A stretch of 64,000 bases of DNA from Granulosicoccus sp947495035 (GTDB lineage Bacteria; Pseudomonadota; Gammaproteobacteria; Granulosicoccales; Granulosicoccaceae): assembly GCF_050589605.1 (NCBI RefSeq), contig NZ_JBNGOO010000001.1; one strand, 5' to 3'. Below are positions 16,094 through 24,828 of the stretch, piece by piece. The notes below the pieces were generated by a model that did no database searches, was not told the origin of the DNA, and worked only from the letters and a program-made list of their open reading frames with translations. Every line of letters starts with the position of its first letter. Positions within the stretch are counted from its first letter, which is position 1. Made by a program: the position numbers and the translations under genes.

Positions 16094-16825
16094 ATGTCGG
16101 ATATCTCTGAAGTACAGATACTGATCGTTGATGATGAGCGCGATATTCGGGAGCCTCTGGGCCAGTACCTGCGCAGCAAGGGGTTTCGTGTGCAACTGGC
16201 TGCCAATGCGGCTGAAGCCCGCAAGGCGGTGGCCGAGTCGGCAATCGGCATTGTCGTGCTGGATGTCATGATGCCGGGGGAAGATGGTTTGAGCCTGTGC
16301 CGCTGGCTGGTGGCCAATGACGGACCTCCGGTCATTCTGCTCACGGCAATGGGAGACGATACCGATCGCATCGTTGGTCTGGAGATCGGTGCGGATGACT
16401 ATCTGGCCAAGCCCTTCAACCCGCGCGAGTTGCAGGCCAGGATCCGCGCGGTACTGCGTCGAGTGCCACCACCGGTGCCGCGGATTTCGGACAGTCTGCG
16501 ACGCTTTGCCGGTTGGATACATGATCCGGCATCGCGCAAACTGTGTCACGAGGACGGTCGTCAGGTGGAGCTGACCACAGGCGAGAATCGTCTGCTGGAA
16601 GTCCTGCTGGACCATCCGCGCAAGGTACTCAGTCGCTCCAGCCTGCTGGATCTCACGGCTGGACGAGAAGCCAAGGCCTATGACCGGGCCATTGACAATC
16701 AGATCAGTCGGCTGCGGCGCAAGATCGAGGATGACCCGCAACACCCTGTGCTGTTGGTCACCGACTGGGGAGGCGGCTATGCATTGGCGGCAGATGTCGA
16801 ATCCGATGATTCCGGAAATACATGA
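16094..16825 (+). CDS. OmpR-family response regulator
   Basis: A 243-residue two-component regulator. The receiver domain shows ILIVDDERD, the phospho-acceptor in IVVLDVMMPGEDG, LLTAMGD and the conserved Lys in DDYLAKPFNPREL. The C-terminal winged helix is marked by LTTGENRLLEVLLDHPRKVLSR and AIDNQISRLRRKIE, then VTDWGGGYAL. It overlaps the kinase gene by four bases (ATGA), so the pair is coupled. The frame runs upstream to 15851 but the ATG at 16094 gives the standard length. The regulated genes are unknown; the nearest divergent gene is the EF-hand protein. Confidence 0.92.
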   Translation: MSDISEVQILIVDDERDIREPLGQYLRSKGFRVQLAANAAEARKAVAESAIGIVVLDVMMPGEDGLSLCRWLVANDGPPVILLTAMGDDTDRIVGLEIGADDYLAKPFNPRELQARIRAVLRRVPPPVPRISDSLRRFAGWIHDPASRKLCHEDGRQVELTTGENRLLEVLLDHPRKVLSRSSLLDLTAGREAKAYDRAIDNQISRLRRKIEDDPQHPVLLVTDWGGGYALAADVESDDSGNT

Positions 16826-18291
16826 GCACCTTCATGTCGAAGTGGATGCCGGATGGATTGGCCGGCCGCTTCGCACTGTTGCTGGCAAGCGCGCTGATCG
16901 TGGCAAACGTGCTGGCCTTGCTGGTGCTGTCGCTGGAGCGCGCCCGATGGGGACGAGAGTCACGCGATAACCGGGAGCTTGAACGGATAGTCGCATTGGT
17001 GCCCGTACTGGAGTCCATCGAGCCTTCCCTGCGTCCGGCAGTTGCCAGGAATGCCTCGACCCGAGTGGCCCAGATTGAGTTGAGTGATCAGCCTCTGAAT
17101 GCCAGCACAGCCGACAATGTCCGATCTCGCTCCCTGCAGGAGCGTCTCAGTCAGTCTCTGGCCCCGCGGCAGGTTTTCGTGATGGTGGCTGATCGCCGCC
17201 AGCAGAACAATCGTACCAGCGATTCTCGACGCAGCGATGCTCGTCGCCAGCCGCCACGGCCTGCGCCAGAGATCATCGGCGTGTCCATCCAGCTTGCCGG
17301 CAACGTGCCGCAAGCGACAGGGGCGTCCCGGATCGCAGAGGAGGAGGCAATGCCGACCAGTCCCGAAGCAGCTCCGCTGTCTGCCGGGGGAGGCTGGGTC
17401 AACATCACGGCCAGAAGCTTGCCGCCCGCGCAGGGACATGCTGCAACACTGCTCGGTGAAGGGGTCTTCTATCTCATTCTGGGACTGTCCCTGGTGTCGG
17501 TACTCGTCGTGGGTCTCTGGTTCGTGCGACGTCTGACACAGCCTCTGGCCTTGTTGGCGGATGCCGCTCAGGCAGCAGGTCGTGGAGACCGATCAGCCAG
17601 AGTGCCAGAGCAAGGGGCGCGAGAAGTGCGAGAAGCTGCGGCAGCCTTCAATGCCATGCAGGCTCAGATTGCCCGTTTCGATGCCGAACGCACACGTACG
17701 CTTGGCGCTGTGGGTCATGATCTGCGTACCCCGATCACCAGTCTGCGTATCCGCGCGGAAATGCTCGACGAGGAGTTCCGGGATCCAATGGTGAGGACTC
17801 TGGATGAGATGACCGTGATGGCCAACGGACTGGTCGCCTTTGCGCGAGGCAATGCCGAGCCTGAAGAGATGCAGAACGTTGAACTGAACGAGCTGCTTTC
17901 CCATCTGTGTCAGGAACGAGGGGCCAGCTACACACCGGGCGAGCATCGTATCATCCGGGCAAGACCGGTAGCCCTGCAGCGTGCCTTCGGCAATCTGGTC
18001 GACAATGCCATTCGCTACGGCTCGCTGGCCAGAATGTCGCTTCAGCTTGTCGAGGGTTGCGCTGTCGTGATCCTGGAAGATGATGGGCCGGGCATCCCGG
18101 AAGAGAGAATGGAGACCGTGTTCGAGCCATTTGTCAGAGGCGACGACAGTCGCAACAGTGAAACCGGAGGCGCCGGGCTAGGTTTGTCGATCGCACTGTC
18201 GATCATCAGGTCGCACGGTGGAACGTTGACCTTGCGTAACCGCAAGCCGTCAGGACTGCAAGTGAGTGTGAGTCTTCCACTGACACAGTAG
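16822..18291 (+). CDS. Membrane sensor histidine kinase, EnvZ-like
   Basis: A 489-residue inner-membrane kinase. Transmembrane segments lie at about residues 15-38 and 215-235, flanking a periplasmic domain of about 175 residues with a Pro/Arg/Ser-rich middle (NNRTSDSRRSDARRQPPRP). Next come a HAMP domain (WFVRRLTQPLALLADAAQAA), the phospho-acceptor His in LGAVGHDLRTPITSLRIRAE, the N box NLVDNAIRYG, G1 DDGPGIP, F box FEPFVRG and G2 GGAGLGLSIALSI. It should phosphorylate the upstream response regulator. The stimulus is not evident from the sequence. Confidence 0.92.
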   Translation: MSTFMSKWMPDGLAGRFALLLASALIVANVLALLVLSLERARWGRESRDNRELERIVALVPVLESIEPSLRPAVARNASTRVAQIELSDQPLNASTADNVRSRSLQERLSQSLAPRQVFVMVADRRQQNNRTSDSRRSDARRQPPRPAPEIIGVSIQLAGNVPQATGASRIAEEEAMPTSPEAAPLSAGGGWVNITARSLPPAQGHAATLLGEGVFYLILGLSLVSVLVVGLWFVRRLTQPLALLADAAQAAGRGDRSARVPEQGAREVREAAAAFNAMQAQIARFDAERTRTLGAVGHDLRTPITSLRIRAEMLDEEFRDPMVRTLDEMTVMANGLVAFARGNAEPEEMQNVELNELLSHLCQERGASYTPGEHRIIRARPVALQRAFGNLVDNAIRYGSLARMSLQLVEGCAVVILEDDGPGIPEERMETVFEPFVRGDDSRNSETGGAGLGLSIALSIIRSHGGTLTLRNRKPSGLQVSVSLPLTQ

Positions 18292-18299
18292 GCAATGCG

Positions 18300-18330
18300 C
18301 TGCGGTGGAGGCGAATATGCGCCACCGCAG
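18300..18330 (+). terminator. Hairpin after the two-component operon
   Basis: A 9-bp perfect stem (CTGCGGTGG / CCACCGCAG) with a 13-base loop begins 9 bases after the kinase stop. No T-run follows, so it is at best a weak or Rho-assisted terminator, or a transcript-end stabiliser. Confidence 0.35.
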
Positions 18331-18453
18331 AGCACTCGGGACTCGTTCGCAGTGCAGTCTCGATCTTTCTTGTCAACCAAACGCCATCAGCTGCGTTGAT
18401 CATCTCAAGGCAAGGGTTTCCGTGCCTGTCACTATCAGCAACTGATGGAATGA

Positions 18454-19470
18454 ATGATGACACTCAGCAGGACATCTCTCTACCCGACCGCTCTATCCAT
18501 ACCCAACCATTCGGAAAACGCACTGACGCTCCCCAGTCATGGAAACGTTTCGCGAAAACTGCCGGACATCCTGATACGACAAGCCCCGGCCACGTGCGGG
18601 GAGTTGATGCAGGGCGCTATCGACGGGCGTGATTTTCTGGTCAATTGCCCGATCGATCTCTATGCACAGGCAACACTCCTGCCCACCGGCAGCAGCGGCC
18701 TGGTGGTTCGTGATGCAACTCGATATACCAAGGTCGCCCATGCGATTGCCTTGCTGGACGCCTGCGCCGAGCAGCAGACGCCACGCGATGTCGTCATGGA
18801 GCGATCGGCTGCAGGCCGTGAGCTGGTGGTCACGAGCCGCATTCCGCGGGGCAAGGGCATGGCGTCGAGCTCCGCCGATCTGGCTGCTGCTCTGAGCGTT
18901 GCCTGTGAGCTGCGTGGTCTGAATCTGTCTGCGGTCGAGCTGTCCAGGCTCATTGCACGTGTTGAACCGTCGGACAGTGTGCACTTGCCGGGTATCGGCC
19001 ATGTCAACCATCTCAATGGCGTGGTACATGCCTGTTTGCCGGCACCGGAGGACTTGAGCGTGATCGTGCTGGATTGTGGTGGCGAAGTGGATACCCTGGC
19101 ATTCGATCGGGAAAAGGCGCGCAGTGTCTATCACCAAGCGCAGGCAAGAGTTACTGCCACTCTTGCATTGATGTGCAACAGTCTGAGGCTGGGGGATCCG
19201 GTAGGCATTGCATTGGCTGCCACCATCAGCGCCAGACTCAGTCAACAGATTCTTCCCAAGGCGCCCTTCGACGAATTGCTGGACAGTTGCACACGTGACG
19301 GTGCCCTTGGTGTCAACTGCGCTCACAGTGGAACGGTGCTGGGGGTTCTGTATCGAACCAGCGATGACCTGGGAGATGCCCTGATCGATTCGATCAGGCG
19401 CCGCTTCGGCAGTGATCTGACGCTCATCGGCAATCACCGCATTGTCTCCGGAGGTTGTCATGCACGCTGA
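18454..19470 (+). CDS. pduX: L-threonine kinase (PduX-like GHMP kinase)
   Basis: A 338-residue GHMP-family kinase resembling PduX. Shared features are PATCGELMQGAIDGRDFLVNCP near residue 45, the ATP-binding loop IPRGKGMASSSADLAAALSVA, ARVEPSDS, and the C-terminal GVNCAHSGTVLGVL with a final VSGGC. PduX phosphorylates L-threonine to O-phospho-L-threonine for the (R)-1-amino-2-propanol arm of cobalamin. The next gene, overlapping by 11 bases, is CobD-like, which decarboxylates that product; the pair therefore makes biochemical sense together. No other cobalamin gene is in the window. Substrate is assigned by family and partner, and other hydroxy-amino acids remain possible. Confidence 0.8.
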   Translation: MMTLSRTSLYPTALSIPNHSENALTLPSHGNVSRKLPDILIRQAPATCGELMQGAIDGRDFLVNCPIDLYAQATLLPTGSSGLVVRDATRYTKVAHAIALLDACAEQQTPRDVVMERSAAGRELVVTSRIPRGKGMASSSADLAAALSVACELRGLNLSAVELSRLIARVEPSDSVHLPGIGHVNHLNGVVHACLPAPEDLSVIVLDCGGEVDTLAFDREKARSVYHQAQARVTATLALMCNSLRLGDPVGIALAATISARLSQQILPKAPFDELLDSCTRDGALGVNCAHSGTVLGVLYRTSDDLGDALIDSIRRRFGSDLTLIGNHRIVSGGCHAR

Positions 19471-20569
19471 GTCCACACAGTCCCTGTTTGCAACAGAGGC
19501 ACATAACCCGGCGTTCTTCAGTGTACGACAGGTCGCGGCCCCGGAACGGGAACTCATCGACTTCTGTGTGCCGGTGAACCGGCACTTTCCACCCCCATCG
19601 CTGCTGGAGGATATTCGATCGTCCTTGCCCGATATCGTCAAGTACTATCCGGAGTATGCCGAGGTCCATCAGGAAGCACTCTCTGCACTGACAGGCGTGC
19701 CTGCAGCCCGGATCGTCGTCGCCAATGGCTCTACCGAGCTGATCACGATGCTTTGCCAGCAGGCAGCCGGCCCCATGGCCAGCTGTACACCGACCTTCGG
19801 GCAGTGGACAGATCTGCCGGAATCCCACGGTGTACCGATTCACTACATTCAGCGTAAGGCAGAGCGTGACCATGTGCTGTCCGTGGGCGACATCGTTGGT
19901 TTCGTGCGGGACAAGGGTATACAGACACTTGTATTGTCCAACCCCAACAATCCGACCGGTGCAGCGATGCCCGGCAAGGTAGTTCGCGAGTTGCTGCAAC
20001 AGCTTTCCGATCTGCCACTGATCATCATCGATGAATCCTTCATCGACTATTCCCGGGTTGCCAGTGCGGAGAATCTGGTGGCTGAGGCCAGAAACCTGGT
20101 GGTCGTCAAGAGCCTCGGCAAGTCCCTGGGCTGGCATGGCCTGCGGCTGGGGTACGCGGTTACCCATGAAGAACGCGCGGCTCTGATTCGCAAGCGACTG
20201 CCTTTCTGGAACATCAATGGATTGGCTGCATTTGTACTGCAACGCGTTGCTGGCATGCGTGCGGAGCTCAGGGACAGCTTTTCCCGGACCGATCAGGAAA
20301 GACAGGCCTTCGTGGCCAGTCTGCAGACAATCGACCGTCTGCGTGTATTTCCCTCTGAAGCGAACTTCGTGTTCGTGGAGCTGGATGCCGGCATCTCCGG
20401 CAAGGCTCTGCGCAATTCACTGCTGGAAGAACATGGCTGTTTCATTCGGGAGTGCAGCAACAAACGAGGCTCCAGCGAAAGATATCTGCGGCTGGCGGTC
20501 AATCTGCCGGCGGAGAACGAGCTGCTCGTCAGTGCCCTGCAGTCGCTGCTGGGCGATCAGGCAGGCTGA
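19460..20569 (+). CDS. cobD: CobD-like PLP-dependent threonine-phosphate decarboxylase/aminotransferase
   Basis: A 369-residue fold-type I PLP enzyme. Landmarks are NGSTELI (phosphate cup), LSNPNNPTG, IIIDESFIDYS, the Schiff-base lysine in VVVKSLGKSLGWHGLRLGYAV, and a C-terminal RYLRLAVN. Similarity is to histidinol-phosphate aminotransferase and CobD. The overlap with a PduX-type kinase favours decarboxylation of O-phosphothreonine to aminopropanol phosphate. The usual CobD N-terminal His-Gly-Gly segment is not obvious, so a relaxed or different substrate is possible. ATG 19460 is preceded by GGAGG; a TTG at 19442 is less likely. Confidence 0.75.
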   Translation: MHAESTQSLFATEAHNPAFFSVRQVAAPERELIDFCVPVNRHFPPPSLLEDIRSSLPDIVKYYPEYAEVHQEALSALTGVPAARIVVANGSTELITMLCQQAAGPMASCTPTFGQWTDLPESHGVPIHYIQRKAERDHVLSVGDIVGFVRDKGIQTLVLSNPNNPTGAAMPGKVVRELLQQLSDLPLIIIDESFIDYSRVASAENLVAEARNLVVVKSLGKSLGWHGLRLGYAVTHEERAALIRKRLPFWNINGLAAFVLQRVAGMRAELRDSFSRTDQERQAFVASLQTIDRLRVFPSEANFVFVELDAGISGKALRNSLLEEHGCFIRECSNKRGSSERYLRLAVNLPAENELLVSALQSLLGDQAG

Positions 20570-20669
20570 CTTCCATCGGTCTCCGGCCCCGCTCCGACAG
20601 AAGCGGAGCGCGGTCGGCATGGCCATGCCCCCGTTTCCCGACCTCTTGCGAAAAATCAGAAAACCATTC

Positions 20670-22679
20670 ATGAGTACAAGTAAATCAGCAGTGCAAAATC
20701 CCACCTCGAACTGCCCGGGCGCGATTCATCTGGCTTCCGGTTTCATGGTGCTGTGTTGCATCGCCGTTGTGGCTGGTGCCAGTGAAAGAGAAACACCTTA
20801 CCGAGAATCCCATCGCGACCTGCAGACCCTGGATGGCCGCGACAACAACCGTCAGAATCCCCTGGTCGGATCTGCCAACACGGCCTATGCTCGGCTGACG
20901 CCAGCCAACTACGCTGATGGAATCGCTGCCCCTGCAGAAGGACCCGAGCCACGTTACATCAGCAACCGCATCTTCGAGGACCATGCGCAGAACCTGTTTT
21001 CGGAAAACGGTGTGACTCAATGGGCCTATAACTGGGGACAGTTCATCGATCATACGATCGGATTGCGAGGCAGCAGCGATGAAGCGCTGTTCATGGCCTA
21101 TGATGAGTCCGATCCACTGGAAACGTTCGCTCACGGCGATGGCGAATTCAGGACGACTCGCAGTACTGCAATGGATGGCACCGGTATCGATACTGTTCGT
21201 GAGCAGCTGAATACGGTCAGCAGCTTCATCGACGCCTGGGCGGTATATGGCGGCTCGGAAGTGCGTCTCGAGTGGCTGCGCGAAGGGCCCGTCGATGGCG
21301 ACATGTCCAACAATGGCGCGCGGCTGCTGATGACCTCCGAGCAGTACTTGCCACGAGCCATCGAACGCGGTGACGCCAGCAAGGCGCCCGCCATGGAAAG
21401 ACTGGGAAACCTTCTGTATGCACCGGATGCCGATGAGCAGGCCATCATTGCAGGTGATGTGCGGGCCAATGAGAATATTGCGTTGACGGCAGTACAGACA
21501 CTGTTCGCAAGAGAGCACAATCGCATCGTGGATCAGCTACCGGAGCAATGGTCGGAACAACGAAAGTTCGACATGGCGCGACGTCTGGTCATCGCGACTC
21601 AGCAGTACATCACGTACGAGGAGTTCCTGCCTGCCCTGGGTGTCGAGCTTGAGCCGGCCAGGCACTATCGCGCGGATGTCGAGACCAGCGTCAGCAACGA
21701 ATTCGCGACGGTCGGGTTTCGTGCGCACAGCATGATTCATGGGGAAATAGAGCTCCAGGCACAGGCGGGTCAGTACGACGAGAGCCTGCTGGGTCAATTC
21801 GCTGAGGCGGGAATCGAGGTAGAGCATGGTGAGGAAGAAAGCGGTGACATTGAACTGGCCGTGCCGTTGAATATCGCCTTTCATCGACCCCAGCTGGTGG
21901 CCCAACTGGGATTGGGACCGTTGCTGGCAGGCCTGGGAGGGGAACCGCAGTATCGCAATGATGAGCAGATCGACAACCAGCTTCGCAGCGTGCTGTTCCA
22001 GATTCCAGCCGAGCGCAGTACGACCATGCAGGGCTGTCTGGATGGACCCACTCTGAACGAGTGTTTCATCCTGGTCAACGATATCGGTGTTCTGGATATC
22101 ATCCGCGGTCGCGAACACGGCATGGCCAGCTATAACGACATGCGCAGAGTCTACGGTCTGAAGGAGGCAAGCTCTTTCTCCGAGTTGACCGGGGAGGCCA
22201 GCGAGTCCTTTCCAGTCGATGATCCGTTGATCGATCCGCTGGACCCGATCAACGACCCTGACATTCTGGACTTTATCGAATTGCGGGATGTGAACGGTCA
22301 GCTGTTGGAGCCGGGTTCCGAAGCTGCAGATACCGAAGCGGTATCGGGTGTTCGGCGAACCACGCTGGCTGCCAGATTGAAGGGTGTCTATGGGGATATC
22401 GACCGGGTGGACGCCTTTGTCGGCATGGTGTCGGAGCCTCATCTGCCAGGTAGCGAATTCGGTGAATTGCAGCTCGCCATCTGGAAGCGGCAGTTCGAAG
22501 TCCTGCGCGATGGTGATCGATTCTTCTATCGCTGGAATCGCGCCTTGCGATCCATGCTTGATCGCCCCGAATTGAAAGGCTTGACCTACCGTCAGACGCT
22601 GGCTGATGTCATCGTCAACAATACGGAGCTGGAAGCGGATGATTTGCAGGAGAACATGTTCTTCAGTGTGGCTGATTGA
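20670..22679 (+). CDS. Exported animal-type haem peroxidase
   Basis: A 669-residue member of the animal haem-dependent peroxidase superfamily. An N-terminal hydrophobic segment (about residues 20-37) suggests export. The distal region is WGQFIDHTIGL (122-132), keeping the Gln, the haem-linking Asp and the distal His. Later come FIDAWAVYGGSEVRLEWLREG, the catalytic Arg in LFAREHNRIVDQLP, the proximal His probably in VGFRAHSMIHGEIEL, and the family signature IIRGREHGMASYNDMRRVYGL. Likely activity is peroxide-dependent oxidation of halide or organic substrates outside the cytoplasm. The frame is open back to 20217, but that part overlaps cobD. It stands alone as a gene. Confidence 0.88.
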   Translation: MSTSKSAVQNPTSNCPGAIHLASGFMVLCCIAVVAGASERETPYRESHRDLQTLDGRDNNRQNPLVGSANTAYARLTPANYADGIAAPAEGPEPRYISNRIFEDHAQNLFSENGVTQWAYNWGQFIDHTIGLRGSSDEALFMAYDESDPLETFAHGDGEFRTTRSTAMDGTGIDTVREQLNTVSSFIDAWAVYGGSEVRLEWLREGPVDGDMSNNGARLLMTSEQYLPRAIERGDASKAPAMERLGNLLYAPDADEQAIIAGDVRANENIALTAVQTLFAREHNRIVDQLPEQWSEQRKFDMARRLVIATQQYITYEEFLPALGVELEPARHYRADVETSVSNEFATVGFRAHSMIHGEIELQAQAGQYDESLLGQFAEAGIEVEHGEEESGDIELAVPLNIAFHRPQLVAQLGLGPLLAGLGGEPQYRNDEQIDNQLRSVLFQIPAERSTTMQGCLDGPTLNECFILVNDIGVLDIIRGREHGMASYNDMRRVYGLKEASSFSELTGEASESFPVDDPLIDPLDPINDPDILDFIELRDVNGQLLEPGSEAADTEAVSGVRRTTLAARLKGVYGDIDRVDAFVGMVSEPHLPGSEFGELQLAIWKRQFEVLRDGDRFFYRWNRALRSMLDRPELKGLTYRQTLADVIVNNTELEADDLQENMFFSVAD

Positions 22680-23174
22680 CCGTTGAGCGGGCTCGAGCGG
22701 GTTTGTCGCGGACGGGAAGCTCTTGCGTCAAGCCTGCCCAAAGCATTCCCGGAAGCTGCAACGATGCTGATGACTCACTCTCGCTTGATGAAATGTGCGT
22801 CACGCCCGGTTGCACTGCAGCGCAGCAAATGGAGACCTGTGTTGTTGATCGCGGCGGAGAAAGTGCGATGTTCATGAGTCAATGCCATCGCCCAGTTCAA
22901 AATTGCAGAAAGTTGCGCTTGGGTACTGGGGTCAGGGATGAATTTCCATGCCCCTGTGCCCGATAGGGTGTAGACAGGGAAATGCGGGCTGGCGCATCAG
23001 GCGACGGCCAGGGGAATGTGCTCGGATTCCGAGTGATACCGTTTTCCTGCTGAATCATGGTGGCCGATTCTCTGGTGGTTCCATGACGCGATTGCCCGGT
23101 CTGTCTCGTTGCAGACATGCATGTCGACCGGGAAATCACTCATTCAACTGGCACTGTATTGGAGGGCTGCTGAC
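22680..23174. other. Gene-free stretch upstream of the H-NOX operon
   Basis: About 495 bases without a supported gene. Short open frames exist on both strands but their translations are Arg/Cys/Ser-rich and unlike neighbours. It contains a perfect small palindrome, CTCGGATTCCGAG, at 23021-23033 about 140 bases before the H-NOX start, which might be an operator. No recognisable NO-regulator site was seen. Confidence 0.55.
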
Positions 23175-23714
23175 ATGAAGGGAATTGTATTCAACATATT
23201 CGCTGACCTTGTTACCGACAATTTCGGCATGGAAGTCTGGGACAAGCTGATACAGGATACAGCGCCGGCATCCGGCGCGATCTACACCAGTGCGGAAGTC
23301 TACCCTGATGGTGAACTCATCGCCTATGTCGGCGCCTTGTCCGAGCTCACGGGGGCCGAACCGGCCGACCTGATCCGAACATTCGGTACCTACATGATGC
23401 ACAAATTCCACAAGCTGCATCCTGAATACATGGCGGATCATACGGCAAAGAGCTTTCTCGAAAATGTGCATGATGTTGTACACGTGGAAGTCAAGAAACT
23501 GCATCCGGAAGCACTGTTACCGGAGTTTGTCTATGAAAGCCGCGGTGATGCGCAGCTGACCATGCTCTACTCTTCACCCAGAAAGCTCTGTCATCTGGCA
23601 GAAGGTCTGGTCGTGGGAACCGCGGAGATCTTCGGTGAGAACATTGAGCTGATTCATTCCGAGTGCATGCATCACGGCGCTGGGCAATGTCGGCTGGAGC
23701 TCGATTTTGCCTAG
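23175..23714 (+). CDS. hnoX: H-NOX haem nitric oxide-binding sensor protein
   Basis: A 179-residue haem NO/oxygen-binding domain. The start MKGIVFNIFADLVTDNFG is typical, the proximal haem His lies in VHDVVHVEVKKLHPEALLPEF (about residues 97-117), and the haem-propionate motif YxSxR is seen as YSSPRKL. The C-terminal IHSECMHHGAGQCRLEL also fits the family. In other proteobacteria such proteins bind NO and then inhibit a co-encoded histidine kinase. Here a kinase follows with an 8-base overlap. A strong GGAGG precedes the ATG at 23175. The distal pocket shows no obvious Tyr, as expected for an NO-selective rather than oxygen-binding member, but that is inference. Confidence 0.92.
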   Translation: MKGIVFNIFADLVTDNFGMEVWDKLIQDTAPASGAIYTSAEVYPDGELIAYVGALSELTGAEPADLIRTFGTYMMHKFHKLHPEYMADHTAKSFLENVHDVVHVEVKKLHPEALLPEFVYESRGDAQLTMLYSSPRKLCHLAEGLVVGTAEIFGENIELIHSECMHHGAGQCRLELDFA

Positions 23715-24738
23715 TCTGTTACCAGCCATCAGTGATCCGGAACGGGTCGACATGCTGCAGCGCGCGCTGGATCGTGAACGACAGGCAAGAGAACAGGCCG
23801 AGCATTTTCTTGAATCCAGGTCACGCGAGCTCTATCTGGCCAATGAAGATCTGAAGCTGAAGAACTCACAGATCGAGAGACGCAACGAGGAGATCGAGAA
23901 ATCGAATGTTGCGTTGATGAACGCTCAGGCTCAGTTGATGCAGTCGGAGAAGATGGCGTGTGTCGGACAACTGGCCGCAGGTGTGGCACACGAGATCAAC
24001 AATCCGATCGGTTACATCACCAGTAACCTTGGCACTTTGCAGACCTATACGGATGTGATGAAGGAACTGATTACCGCATACCGACAGTATTCGGATGGGG
24101 TCAAGGGGGGAAGGGAGGATGAATCGCTCTACCAGAAAATACAGGAAATACAGCAGAGAAACGATATCGATTTCATGCTGGGCGATGTCGTTGAACTGGT
24201 AGCGGATTCCTTGTCCGGCTCGCTGCGCGTCAAGGAAATCGTGCAGGGACTGAAGAGTTTCTCCCGCGTGGACAGTGCGGAAACCGCAGAATCGGATCTG
24301 CATTCGGGTATCGAGTCCACCCTGAAGGTGCTGTCCAACGAGCTGAAATATTCCTGTGAGGTAAGGCTTGAGTTCGGTGACTTGCCATTGGTGATGTGTA
24401 ATCTGGCGAAAATCAATCAGGTGTTCATGAATCTGCTGGTGAACGCTTCTCAGTCGTTCGACGAGCCGGGAGTCATTGCCATTTCCACGCGCTGTGACGA
24501 GACCTGGGTGTATCTGTCGGTCAGCGATACCGGCTGTGGAATCCCCGAGGACAGCCTCGGATCGATCTTCGATCCCTTCTTCACGACTAAGCCAGTGGGA
24601 AGTGGTACCGGACTGGGCTTGTCGATTTCCTTCGGCATCATCGAAGAGCACGGCGGAATAATGTCGGTTGAGAGCGAAGTGGGTGTCGGTAGCCAGTTCA
24701 CCATCCAGTTGCCGATTCATCAGGCTGGCCGGACGTGA
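23707..24738 (+). CDS. hnoK: H-NOX-associated cytoplasmic histidine kinase
   Basis: A 343-residue soluble kinase with no membrane segment. An N-terminal coiled coil (about residues 15-75) leads to the phospho-acceptor His in CVGQLAAGVAHEINNPIGYI, the N box NLLVNASQSF, G1 DTGCGIPEDS, F box IFDPFFTTKPVGSGTGLGLS and a closing GIIEEHGG. The start is probably TTG at 23707, overlapping hnoX and preceded by GGAG at good spacing; the first ATG (23752) would remove 15 residues. By analogy with Shewanella and Vibrio HnoK, its autophosphorylation would be blocked when HnoX binds NO. The likely target is the response regulator that follows. Confidence 0.88.
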   Translation: MPSLLPAISDPERVDMLQRALDRERQAREQAEHFLESRSRELYLANEDLKLKNSQIERRNEEIEKSNVALMNAQAQLMQSEKMACVGQLAAGVAHEINNPIGYITSNLGTLQTYTDVMKELITAYRQYSDGVKGGREDESLYQKIQEIQQRNDIDFMLGDVVELVADSLSGSLRVKEIVQGLKSFSRVDSAETAESDLHSGIESTLKVLSNELKYSCEVRLEFGDLPLVMCNLAKINQVFMNLLVNASQSFDEPGVIAISTRCDETWVYLSVSDTGCGIPEDSLGSIFDPFFTTKPVGSGTGLGLSISFGIIEEHGGIMSVESEVGVGSQFTIQLPIHQAGRT

Positions 24739-24828
24739 CGCGTCGGCGTTGCCTGCCTCGAAAGGATGTACGTCGCGGACTGATGACCACGACCAGTCCA
24801 TCGCCCACGTTGACAACGGAGAGTTGAA

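Noticed and set aside
20217..20669. N-terminal extension of the haem peroxidase
   Set aside because: It overlaps cobD in another frame and its composition is Arg/Cys-rich; the ATG at 20670 precedes a hydrophobic export segment.
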